A DNA stretch of 8,478 nt. It comes from an uncultured Porphyromonadaceae bacterium (lineage in GTDB: Bacteria > Bacteroidota > Bacteroidia > Bacteroidales > Muribaculaceae). The notes beneath the pieces are model-generated. The model worked only from the letters and a program-made list of their open reading frames with translations. It searched no databases and was not told the DNA's origin. A program made the position numbers and the translations under genes. Numbering within the stretch: position 1 is the first letter of the stretch; the number at the start of each line of letters is the position of its first letter. The stretch lies in NCBI GenBank assembly GCA_947175715.1, contig CAMWOD010000030.1:1-8478 (forward strand), written 5' to 3'. Below, piece after piece: positions 1 through 7,537 of the stretch.

Positions 1-3000
1 GACATTAATGAAGCCGTAGGCCAAGCAACATATACTTTTGCTGTTGACAAAGACATGACAGTGAAAGTGACATACGTTCTCGACGATTACGAAACTCTGT
101 CAAACGAAATTGAGGCAACCTACAATGTTAAAACAGTTGTGCCTGAGCCCACAGGGGATGTGCAGTATAAGCTGGTCGAAAGTGCCGACGACCTTACTCT
201 CGGCGATGAGTACATTATGGCTTATGTCTCACATGGTTCAGTAATGGGCCCATTGTCGGGCTCAATCTTTACTACTACGAAAGGATTGTTTACAATAACA
301 GATAAAACAATTACTGTAACTCCTGATAATAAAGATAAGGTTCTACCATTTGTTATTGTAAAAGGTGTAAATGAAGGGAAATACGCATATAAATGTATAG
401 GTGATGGTAAATATATATATGTGACAGGTACTAAGACATCTTGTGCTTTGTCTGAGACGCAAGAAGAAGCAGGCGATCTGACACTTACGTGGAAAAATAG
501 CCAAGATGTAGAAATGGTTTGGAATAATGGTAGCAAGTTCCAGTATAACTCAAGTAGTCCTCGATTTACGAATTATGCATCGGCACAACAGATGTGCTCG
601 CTGTTTAAGAAGGTAATCAAGGGTGATGACCCCACACCTACTACTTGTGCAGCGCCTGTGTTTAATCCTGCATTTGGTGAGGTTGAGGCCGAAACAGTGG
701 TAGAGGTTACGTGTGCTACTGAGGGTGCTAAGCTTAATCTCCTAATTAAAAAAGGTGACGAAGTCGTAGTAGAAGAGCCTGCGGCTGAATTCCCCATTAC
801 ATTTACTGTGAACGAACCTGTATCGGTTATAGCCTATACATATACTGCCGATGACGAGTCTGACAAGTCGGAAACCGTTTCGGGTAACTACACAATAAAA
901 GTGGTTGTTCCAGATCCTGTCAGTGATGAACTATACGTCAAAACTCCCATTTCAAAGATTAAAGATGGCGATGTTGTTGTGATAGTAGGTCCATATGACG
1001 GAAATAATTATGCACTCAATCCTAAAGGAAACTCAAAGCCAACCACAGTTAAGCTTACATTGAACGAAGATGGTAGCTTAATCACAGCTGGTGCAACTGA
1101 TGAAATGAAATTCACCGTGTCTCTGAATGATGGCGTTTATCAATTTACTCAGCTTAATACAAATAATAAGTTAGGTTGGACATCTTCAACAAATCTCGTC
1201 GTTAACAATGGCAGTGACACATATGATTTCACATGGTCAGAAGCAAATAAAATGCTTCAAGTAAAACCTGCTTCAGGCACCGGAAGATATGTTGGCATTA
1301 GTGCTTATAGTGACTGGAGGGCATATGTAAGTTCATCAGACTGTAAAAATAAAGACACTTACTTCTTTAAGAAAGTGCCTGTGTCTTGTGAGAAGCCTGT
1401 GTTTACACCAGCCTTTGGCTCTGTGCTTAATGTCGGCGCTACAGTGAAGGTCGATTGTCCTACTAACGACGCTCTGCTCCACATCAAGGTTGAAGGCGCT
1501 AACACCAATCACGAAGAAGATTTTGAGAAGGAAGTGAAGATGCCTTATGAGTTCCAGGTGATGGAGGATGTTAAGGTAACTGCTTACGCCTACTTCAAAA
1601 ATGATAATGGTGAAGTAGTGACCAAGTCGGAAACTGTGGAGGGTGAATATACCGTGGACACTACAGTGGAAGGCACATTCGCCTATGTAGAAGACTTCGC
1701 AGGACTGAATGTCGGCGACCAGGTGGTGTTTGTAAGTAACTTTGGCGGCGACCATACCGTGAGCATGAGCAGCGAAAAGGTTGATGATGATGCTATATTC
1801 CCTGCGGCCAAGGAAGTGACTCTGTCGGAAGATCAATCGGAAATCACCTCGGAGCTCACTATCTATACTATCTTCACCATTGCTGATATTAAAAAAGATG
1901 CAGAGGGTCGCGAAACTTACGCCTTTACCTCGAATGTAGCATCTTTGCAGCCTCTCTATCTGCAATACGCCGGTGACAGATATCTTAATATCGATAAGCT
2001 GACCGCTGATAGCAAGTATCATTTCACAGCCGTTGAAAAGGAGGGCTATCCTAATCAGTTCTACATACCTTCAACTCTCGGAACTGATGCTCCGCGCTTG
2101 ATACGCGCAAATGGCACCACCGATTGGCGTACTTTTACTGAAAGCGTTTCGTACGATCAAGGAAGGTACACGAGGGTTTACAAGAAGGTTGAAGAGGATG
2201 AAAAGGCTGCTATGCCTACATTCTCTGTCGAGAGTGGAGAAGTAAAGGAGGGTACCGTAGTTACAGTAACCTCTGCGACCAAGGGTGCTTATATCTACAT
2301 AATGGTAGGTGATCAGGTTATCGACGGTGCATCACCTCGCAAATTCACCGTCAATGCCGACGTAGATGTACTCGCTTATGCATACCTCGTTGACAAATCG
2401 GGCAAGAAGATTCTTGCTACCGAGTCGGAGACTGCCGAAGCAAGCTACACACTCCAGAAGGTAGATCAAAGCACTATATTTGCCCTCGCTACCGACATCG
2501 AGCCTGGTTATGACTACATCATTGTAGGTAAGACCGGCACTAAGTATGGTCTTATGGGTGGCGTTAGCGAGAATGGGAAGTACATCGCTGAGGTTGATGT
2601 GACCGGTAACGCAGAAATGAATAACGGCAAATTCACCATCACATCGGATAATGTGGCACGTGTAAGATTCGAGCCCGCCGAAAATGGCAAGTATTACGTG
2701 CACTACAAGCAGGGTGCAACTGACGGCTACTTAGCAACGGTTTACAATAATAGCTCGTCCGCTAAGAATGAAGTTGCGATTGCCGCTGACAAAGAGAGCG
2801 CTGAGAGCGCTACTGTATCGGTAGGCGCTAATGGTAGAGGCTCTATAAAGTATGACGTAAATTCTTACACAAGCGGTGAGCTTGGGCACAACGGTAGTGC
2901 CAATCCTCATCGATTCACCTTCTACAGGAATGCAAATAACTACGATATCTATCTGTATAAGTGCACAGAGGGTACATCGCCTGTGACCTACTACCGCAGC

Positions 3001-4170
3001 CGCGGCATCATGGAGGGCGTAGACTACGTATTTGTAGGTGTGAAGAAAGATGGCGACGCTGCCGGACACTATGTGATGACCGGTTATGACGAAGCTACCG
3101 GCACATTCGGCTCTACCCACGAGCAGAAGAATGGCGACGTGACCCTGGGCGGTAACGGTTATCACCTGACCGTGGCCGACAAGAATGTGGCCATTGTAAA
3201 CTTCGAGAAGCAAGAGGAAGGCGTATGGGCCATGAAGCTCAAAGATGGTAAGCACATTGCACGCGGTGAGTCGGGCAAGGCAGTACTCAGCGACGATCCT
3301 GACCACGTGCTCCACAACATCACCGACGATGGTGACGGATATACAGCTTACTTCGTGCACGGTGGTGATGAGGCTCAGAGCTTCCAGTTCGATGGCTCAA
3401 GCTTCAACTCGGCCACAGGTGTTGAGGGCGCTCCCATCTATATCTACGCTACCAATGTGGCTGTTGACGCCAAGTCGTTGAAGTTTGCCGACGAGGCTAC
3501 CGCCACAGTTACCCTGACCACCAGGTATGATAACCGCATGCCCGTAAGGGAGACATTCAATGCTGTGAACCTGCCCGATGGAGGTGATGACTTCATCCAT
3601 CTCTACTACGAGGGTCTGGCTACACTCGACGACGCTAAGAAGATGAGCGACGACGAACTCAGCTGGCGCTATAAGTACAACGACTCCGACTGGTCTAAGG
3701 CTCCCGCCTCAGCAGGTCAGCAGACCTCGAACGTGGCAATGCACGTAGAGGTAGAGATGATTGGCGATGCCGACCGTGAAAACCTGAGCTATAAGAAAGC
3801 CGACCCCAATAACCCCGGCGACTGGACCGATACCGACTATATCAAGCACAGCGGAGTCAACCAGGTGTATATGGCCGACACCGACAAGCCCTATATCAAG
3901 GTGCCCGCTATCTCGAAGTACAGCATCGTGAAAGTGACCGCTACCGGCGATGGTGATACCCACCAGGGAGAGGCTTCTCCTGCCGAACCTATGGTATATG
4001 TACGCGCAGGCGATAAGGGTACCACCTCGATCGATGCTATCGGCCTTGACGGCACCGACGGTGACACCATCTACTACAACCTGCAGGGTGTGCGCGTCTA
4101 CAACCCCGGCAGCGGCATCTACATCCGCGTGCAGGGCCACAACGCCACCAAAGTGAACGTAGTGCGTTGA
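1..4170 (+). CDS. Giant modular surface protein with chitobiase C-terminal-like repeats and sorting tail (5' end missing)
   Basis: The frame is open from base 1, so the ATG at 55 is internal and the true start lies outside the window; 1389 residues are visible. Three complete Ig/Fn3-like modules (646-900, 1384-1656, 2206-2454) and the tail of another (1 to about 150) share the pattern PxFxPxxGxV...GAxxxI...FxVxxDVxVxAYAY...SETVxxxYT, resembling the chitobiase/beta-hexosaminidase C-terminal domain (CHB_HEX_C_1/Fn3_assoc type). Between them lie five beta-rich modules that typically open with LxxGDxVVxV and close with an FFKKV or LYK strand. A further beta-rich region (about 3466-4011) precedes a C-terminal tail. 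No catalytic motif is visible. The likely role is binding or adhesion at the cell surface; the ligand is unknown. Base composition changes along the gene. It is followed by a hairpin terminator. The modular surface-protein call is firm; the function is not. Confidence 0.85.
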   Translation, partial: DINEAVGQATYTFAVDKDMTVKVTYVLDDYETLSNEIEATYNVKTVVPEPTGDVQYKLVESADDLTLGDEYIMAYVSHGSVMGPLSGSIFTTTKGLFTITDKTITVTPDNKDKVLPFVIVKGVNEGKYAYKCIGDGKYIYVTGTKTSCALSETQEEAGDLTLTWKNSQDVEMVWNNGSKFQYNSSSPRFTNYASAQQMCSLFKKVIKGDDPTPTTCAAPVFNPAFGEVEAETVVEVTCATEGAKLNLLIKKGDEVVVEEPAAEFPITFTVNEPVSVIAYTYTADDESDKSETVSGNYTIKVVVPDPVSDELYVKTPISKIKDGDVVVIVGPYDGNNYALNPKGNSKPTTVKLTLNEDGSLITAGATDEMKFTVSLNDGVYQFTQLNTNNKLGWTSSTNLVVNNGSDTYDFTWSEANKMLQVKPASGTGRYVGISAYSDWRAYVSSSDCKNKDTYFFKKVPVSCEKPVFTPAFGSVLNVGATVKVDCPTNDALLHIKVEGANTNHEEDFEKEVKMPYEFQVMEDVKVTAYAYFKNDNGEVVTKSETVEGEYTVDTTVEGTFAYVEDFAGLNVGDQVVFVSNFGGDHTVSMSSEKVDDDAIFPAAKEVTLSEDQSEITSELTIYTIFTIADIKKDAEGRETYAFTSNVASLQPLYLQYAGDRYLNIDKLTADSKYHFTAVEKEGYPNQFYIPSTLGTDAPRLIRANGTTDWRTFTESVSYDQGRYTRVYKKVEEDEKAAMPTFSVESGEVKEGTVVTVTSATKGAYIYIMVGDQVIDGASPRKFTVNADVDVLAYAYLVDKSGKKILATESETAEASYTLQKVDQSTIFALATDIEPGYDYIIVGKTGTKYGLMGGVSENGKYIAEVDVTGNAEMNNGKFTITSDNVARVRFEPAENGKYYVHYKQGATDGYLATVYNNSSSAKNEVAIAADKESAESATVSVGANGRGSIKYDVNSYTSGELGHNGSANPHRFTFYRNANNYDIYLYKCTEGTSPVTYYRSRGIMEGVDYVFVGVKKDGDAAGHYVMTGYDEATGTFGSTHEQKNGDVTLGGNGYHLTVADKNVAIVNFEKQEEGVWAMKLKDGKHIARGESGKAVLSDDPDHVLHNITDDGDGYTAYFVHGGDEAQSFQFDGSSFNSATGVEGAPIYIYATNVAVDAKSLKFADEATATVTLTTRYDNRMPVRETFNAVNLPDGGDDFIHLYYEGLATLDDAKKMSDDELSWRYKYNDSDWSKAPASAGQQTSNVAMHVEVEMIGDADRENLSYKKADPNNPGDWTDTDYIKHSGVNQVYMADTDKPYIKVPAISKYSIVKVTATGDGDTHQGEASPAEPMVYVRAGDKGTTSIDAIGLDGTDGDTIYYNLQGVRVYNPGSGIYIRVQGHNATKVNVVR
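160..3465 (+). repeat. Five diverged beta-rich protein modules (protein-level repeats)
   Basis: Approximate modules are B1 160-618, B2 928-1377, B3 1675-2190, B4 2470-2967 and B5 2986-3465, each about 150-172 residues. The shared layout is an opening like LTLGDEYIMAY, IKDGDVVVIVG, LNVGDQVVFVS, IEPGYDYIIVG or MEGVDYVFVGV. A middle strand with an FTI/FTV or VxF pattern follows, then a GKY or RYL-like strand, then an aromatic-rich end (SSPRF, SDWRAY, TDWRTF, NPHRF) leading to FKKV, VYKKV or LYK. B5 is the most diverged and ends in IYIYATN. The layout recalls a recurrent Bacteroidota/Firmicutes surface module of possible beta-trefoil-like fold; I cannot name the Pfam family. The modules are too diverged to be recent DNA duplications. 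Confidence 0.65.
2794..2811 (+). repeat. Perfect 9-bp in-frame tandem duplication
   Basis: The nonamer GAGAGCGCT occurs twice head to tail inside module B4 of the giant surface protein, giving a doubled Glu-Ser-Ala. It keeps the frame, so the likely effect is a small loop-length change. It may be a slippage product or chance. Confidence 0.7.
4024..4167 (+). other. C-terminal sorting-type tail of the giant surface protein
   Basis: The last 48 residues begin TSIDAIGLD and run through YYNLQGVRV, NPGSGIYIRV and a final KVNVVR. This matches the general plan of C-terminal tails on secreted Bacteroidales proteins (NLQGxxV...P.GIYI...KV.I), related in form to Por-type/type IX secretion sorting domains. 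In that system the tail directs export across the outer membrane and is removed as the protein is anchored. The match is by pattern only; no type IX secretion component is visible here. Confidence 0.6.
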
Positions 4171-4196
4171 TAAGATAACACACAGATCCCAATACG

Positions 4197-4228
4197 AGTG
4201 ATGGCGAGCCGTAAGGCCCGCCATCACT
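4197..4228 (+). terminator. Strong hairpin, probable terminator of the giant surface gene
   Basis: A perfect 10-bp inverted repeat, AGTGATGGCG at 4197-4206 and CGCCATCACT at 4219-4228, encloses an A-C mismatch, three more G-C pairs and a GUAA (GNRA-type) tetraloop at 4211-4214. It begins 26 bases after the stop codon. The downstream tract is only ATTTATAG, so the U-run is weak and termination may be partial; an mRNA-stabilising 3' hairpin is an alternative. Confidence 0.72.
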
Positions 4229-4238
4229 ATTTATAGCG

Positions 4239-4270
4239 ATTGCGCAGGTGGGTGGCAGTGAGTAAATTCG
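4239..4270 (+). promoter_or_regulatory. Weak candidate Bacteroidales promoter for the TonB receptor operon
   Basis: ATTG at 4239-4242 (consensus -33 TTTG, 3 of 4) is followed after exactly 20 bases by TAAATTCG at 4263-4270 (consensus -7 TAnnTTTG, 5 of 6 fixed positions). The predicted transcript start is near 4276, giving a short leader of under 20 bases before the ATG at 4294. The hairpin just upstream suggests the operon needs its own promoter. The match is imperfect and could be chance. Confidence 0.4.
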
Positions 4271-4293
4271 CGGCGTAAACCTGTGCTGTGACT

Positions 4294-6519
4294 ATGCGTA
4301 GCCTGATATTGACTATTGTGACGCTCGTCGCCCTCCAGGCCTGGGGTGGGGATGAGGTGGATACCTTGCGCAACAAGTTGCGTGAAGTGACTGTCACGTC
4401 GATCAAGCAGGTGACGCAGCTCGACGCACAGCCCCAGGCATCGACCACCATCACATCGGAGGAGGTGGAGCGCTACAACATCGTGACGATGAAGCAGGCA
4501 TCGGCCTTGGCGCCCAACCTGTATATACCCGACTATGGCTCGCGCATGACATCGTCGATATACATGCGTGGCATCGGCGCCCGCATCGACCAGCCCGCCG
4601 TGGGCCTCAACGTTGACAACGTGCCGATACTCAATAAGGACAACTATGATTTCGACTTGATCGACATTGACCGCATAGAGGTGCTACGTGGTCCGCAGAG
4701 CACCCTGTATGGTCGCAACACCATGGCCGGCGTGATCAACATATACACCCTGTCGGCCCTGAAATACCAGGGAGTGCGATTGATGGGTGAATACGCATCG
4801 GGGCGCGCATGGAAGGGGGCAGTTTCGGCCTACCGCCGCTTCACGCCCGACCTGGGGATGTCGCTGAGCGCATATATGACCGGTCAGGCCGGATTTTGGC
4901 GCAACGCCTACAATGGCGCGCGACTCGACCATGAGCGTCAGGGCTCGCTGCGCTGGCGCACACAGTGGCGCCCCGGACGCCATTGGCAGCTCGACAACAC
5001 CGCCGCCATCACCCTGTCGCGACAGGGTGGCTACCCCTACGAGTCGATGACCACGGGGGTGATAAGCCACAACGACACCTGCTTCTACCGCCGCACCGGC
5101 ATCACCGATGGCCTCACCGCCCGCTACCGCGGCAGAGGATTCACGCTGTCAAGCATCACATCGGCGCAGTATATCGACGACAACATGACACTCGACCAGG
5201 ACTTCCTGCCCGACCCATATTTCACCCTCACCCAGGCCCGCCGCGAGTGGGCGCTGACCGAGGATGTGACCATCAGGGGCTCGCGAGGCGACTACCGCTG
5301 GATGGCTGGAGCATTTGGGTTCTATAAGAGGATGAGCATGGACGCCCCGGTAGATTTCGGCCTTATGGGTATTGACCAGCTTATTGTCGACAACTATAAC
5401 GAGCACAATCCATTGTATCCTATCAGCTGGGACCAGCAGAATTTCTTGCTCAACAGCCACTTCCTCTCGCCAGTGTGGGGCGCCGCCATTTACCACGAAA
5501 GCAGCTACGACTTAGGGCGATGGAGCCTCGCCGCCGCATTGCGCCTCGACTTCGAGCGCACCGCCTTGCGCTACAACTCCTCAACGCAGGCAAGCTATAC
5601 GATACACAACCCCGAGGGTGGAGTGTTCAGCCGCGTGCCAATCGACATCGACGACCACGGTTCGCTGCACCGCCACGACCTGCAGCTGACACCCCGCCTC
5701 ACCGCCCGCTACCGCCTGACCGACTCGGACGACGACAATGTGTACCTGTCGCTATCGAAGGGGTACAAGGCCGGAGGGTACAACGTGCAGATGTTCAGCG
5801 ACGTGCTGCAGCAGCGCGTCATGGCCGACATGGGTCTGGCCATGCGCTACGACGTGGAGCAGATCATCACCTACAAGCCCGAGATGAGCTGGAACTACGA
5901 AGTGGGGTGGCATCAGCGACTGTGGGACGGGCGCGTCACCGCCCAGGCCGCGGCATTCTACATCGACTGCCGCAACCAGCAGCTCACGATGTTTCCCCCC
6001 GGCACCGTCACCGGCCGCATCATGACCAACGCCGGGCGCACCCGCAGCTATGGTGCGGAGCTGTCGGTGAGCGTCAAGCCCATCGAGCGGCTGACGCTGC
6101 AGGGGAGCTATGGATTTACCAACGCCCGCTTTGTGCGCTATGACAACGGCCAGGCCGACTACAGCGGCCGCCGAGTGCCCTACGCCCCCCAGAACACCCT
6201 CTTTGCCGGGGCCACCTACACCCATCCCCTCGGCTGGAGCTGGCTGCGGGGGATAGCGCTGACGGTGTCGACCCGCGGCGTAGGCTCGATATGCTGGAAC
6301 GACGAAAACACACTGCGCCAGCCATTCTACTCGCTGCTCGATCTCAACGCCACGCTGAGCCTGCCTGGCGACACGCAGCTGGAGCTGTGGGGGCAGAATG
6401 TCACAGGCACCCGCTACTCCACATTTTACTTCATGTCGATGGGCAACTCGTTCACACAGCGCGGCCGCCCGCGCCAGTGGGGCGTGACAATGCGTGTGGC
6501 TTTAAATCGCAAAAAATAA
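4294..6519 (+). CDS. TonB-dependent outer-membrane receptor (non-SusC type)
   Basis: This 741-residue receptor is predicted to import a ligand across the outer membrane using TonB-ExbB-ExbD energy. I chose the ATG at 4294, which gives a short hydrophobic signal sequence (residues 1-18); an in-frame GTG at 4288 would add two residues. A TonB-box-like EVTVTS sits at about 31-36. The plug domain spans about 41-152, with the hallmark MRGIGAR and, at 132-150, RGPQSTLYGRNTMAGVINI. The rest is a beta-barrel with alternating aromatic strands, a GYKAGGYN segment and a C-terminal strand region (RQWGVTMRVAL). The usual N-terminal carboxypeptidase-regulatory-like domain of SusC proteins is absent, and no SusD follows, so glycan import of the Sus type is unlikely. 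Length and layout fit iron-complex, heme, cobalamin or similar receptors (COG1629-like); the substrate is unknown. A lipoprotein gene follows after 34 bases, probably in the same operon. Confidence 0.93.
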   Translation: MRSLILTIVTLVALQAWGGDEVDTLRNKLREVTVTSIKQVTQLDAQPQASTTITSEEVERYNIVTMKQASALAPNLYIPDYGSRMTSSIYMRGIGARIDQPAVGLNVDNVPILNKDNYDFDLIDIDRIEVLRGPQSTLYGRNTMAGVINIYTLSALKYQGVRLMGEYASGRAWKGAVSAYRRFTPDLGMSLSAYMTGQAGFWRNAYNGARLDHERQGSLRWRTQWRPGRHWQLDNTAAITLSRQGGYPYESMTTGVISHNDTCFYRRTGITDGLTARYRGRGFTLSSITSAQYIDDNMTLDQDFLPDPYFTLTQARREWALTEDVTIRGSRGDYRWMAGAFGFYKRMSMDAPVDFGLMGIDQLIVDNYNEHNPLYPISWDQQNFLLNSHFLSPVWGAAIYHESSYDLGRWSLAAALRLDFERTALRYNSSTQASYTIHNPEGGVFSRVPIDIDDHGSLHRHDLQLTPRLTARYRLTDSDDDNVYLSLSKGYKAGGYNVQMFSDVLQQRVMADMGLAMRYDVEQIITYKPEMSWNYEVGWHQRLWDGRVTAQAAAFYIDCRNQQLTMFPPGTVTGRIMTNAGRTRSYGAELSVSVKPIERLTLQGSYGFTNARFVRYDNGQADYSGRRVPYAPQNTLFAGATYTHPLGWSWLRGIALTVSTRGVGSICWNDENTLRQPFYSLLDLNATLSLPGDTQLELWGQNVTGTRYSTFYFMSMGNSFTQRGRPRQWGVTMRVALNRKK

Positions 6520-6553
6520 CTTATATTCAACCTATAAAACACAGTATTACAGA

Positions 6554-7408
6554 ATGAAGACAATCAAATTGCTCCCCTTGGCGCTGATGGCGCTCGCCAT
6601 GACCTCGTGCCTGGACGATGACAAGAACGTGATGGAAGTGTCGTGCTACTGGCCCGAAGACCTCACCCCCAACCTGACCTATGTGACCGATCCCGAGGGT
6701 GAGAGCCACGTCTACGGCCCTTCGACATTGAGCTACAACTTCCGCCTGGAGAAAAATGAAGTTGCGGTCACCGCCGTGTCGGTGCCCCTGACCGAAACAC
6801 GCAAGGTGGCCTTCGTAGTGCCAACGACTACTTACACCAACACCAACTACGGCGCCCTGGCCATGAAGCTGCCCGGAGCTGTGACCGTGAACAATGTGAA
6901 CCTCGAGGCATTTTCGGCCGGAGCCGTGCTGCGCAACTTCTACGGCCAGAGTAAGCAGGCCAACTACTATTATGCCGACATGACCGTCGATGGCTACAAA
7001 GTATCGGTGATCCAGACCTCCAACTCGTATTACGGGCAGACAACTGTGAATTTCCTCACCGGCAACCCCACAGTGTACACCGACCTCGACACATCGTATG
7101 ACATGAAGCTTGATGCCGAGAAGATGACCGCCACCATCACCATCAACAACGCTAAATTCGCCTCCAACATGCCCGCACAGTCGAAAATCACCCTCCCCGA
7201 CGTGCCCGTGACCCTGAGCCACGACGGCATCCACTTCGAGTGCGACGAGCTGGTGCCCCTGCAGGCCAACGGAGCGCCCAAACCCGAGTTTGGCATCACC
7301 GACGTGATAGGCGACGCCAAGCAGGGACGCGGCTTGCAGCTGAAGTTTAAAGTGGCTGGCACATGGCAGGTTGACGCGCAGTGCGGCTACATCGCCAAGT
7401 CGATTTAA
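6554..7408 (+). CDS. Predicted surface-exposed lipoprotein, partner of the TonB receptor
   Basis: The 284-residue product begins with a lipoprotein signal peptide (MKTIKLLPLALMALAMTSC), with Cys19 as the predicted lipidated residue. Cys19 is followed by LDDDK; an acidic run directly after the cysteine is the known Bacteroidota lipoprotein export signal that sends lipoproteins to the outer face of the outer membrane. The mature part is rich in beta-strand pattern, Thr, Tyr and Asn, with no transmembrane segment or catalytic motif seen. The stretch from about residue 180 (YDMKLDAEKMTATITI, then NNAKFASNMP) loosely resembles Bacteroidales lipoproteins described as calycin-like, but I cannot assign a family. 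It starts 34 bases after the receptor stop with no terminator between, so co-transcription is likely. By analogy with other receptor-lipoprotein pairs it may capture the ligand. It is not recognisably SusD or HmuY. Confidence 0.85.
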   Translation: MKTIKLLPLALMALAMTSCLDDDKNVMEVSCYWPEDLTPNLTYVTDPEGESHVYGPSTLSYNFRLEKNEVAVTAVSVPLTETRKVAFVVPTTTYTNTNYGALAMKLPGAVTVNNVNLEAFSAGAVLRNFYGQSKQANYYYADMTVDGYKVSVIQTSNSYYGQTTVNFLTGNPTVYTDLDTSYDMKLDAEKMTATITINNAKFASNMPAQSKITLPDVPVTLSHDGIHFECDELVPLQANGAPKPEFGITDVIGDAKQGRGLQLKFKVAGTWQVDAQCGYIAKSI

Positions 7409-7460
7409 CTTTAATTAGTGCACGTTAACTCACATTTCACACCATTTAATTGTCGCAAAA

Positions 7461-7492
7461 TTAGGTTTTTCGGAATAAAGTGCCTACTTTTG
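7461..7492 (+). promoter_or_regulatory. Bacteroidales-type promoter of the BspA-like gene
   Basis: TACTTTTG at 7485-7492 is an exact match to the Bacteroidota -7 consensus TAnnTTTG. TTAG at 7461-7464 lies 20 bases upstream and matches the -33 TTTG at 3 of 4 positions. Transcription would start near 7498 and give a leader of about 100 bases before the ATG at 7599. Its position in the gap after the lipoprotein gene indicates a separate transcription unit. Confidence 0.7.
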
Positions 7493-7537
7493 TGGAGTTT
7501 ACCATAAAAACACGTAACCCCTGCCAGAAAAACAACT

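Noticed and set aside
1336..2022. Long antisense open frame (228 codons) opposite the giant surface gene
   Set aside because: It lies wholly inside the sense gene, which has clear modules and homology-like patterns; the antisense product is His/Ile/Val-rich without recognisable domains, and no promoter is seen.
2731..3360. Antisense open frame (209 codons)
   Set aside because: It falls inside modules B4-B5 of the sense protein and looks like a by-product of sense codon use; no domain or start signal supports it.
4171..4293. Possible cobalamin or other riboswitch upstream of the TonB receptor
   Set aside because: The gap is only 123 bases, 32 of which are the terminator hairpin; no cobalamin box or other conserved core could be recognised.
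5475..6143. Same-strand open frame (222 codons) within the receptor gene
   Set aside because: The product is dominated by Arg, Pro, His and Ala, as expected from out-of-frame reading of a GC-rich gene, and it overlaps the convincing receptor barrel.
5752..6225. Antisense open frame (157 codons) within the receptor gene
   Set aside because: GC-rich shadow frame without any domain pattern; the sense strand encodes barrel strands throughout.
4294..7408. SusC/SusD glycan-uptake pair
   Set aside because: The receptor lacks the SusC N-terminal domain and is too short for a typical SusC, and the lipoprotein shows no SusD-type helical repeats or usual length of about 500 residues.
7405..7430. Terminator after the lipoprotein gene from adjacent palindromes GTGCAC and GTTAAC
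   Set aside because: The only extended pairing is a 5-bp AT-rich stem (7405-7409 with 7424-7428) around a 14-base loop, without a U-tract; too weak to call.
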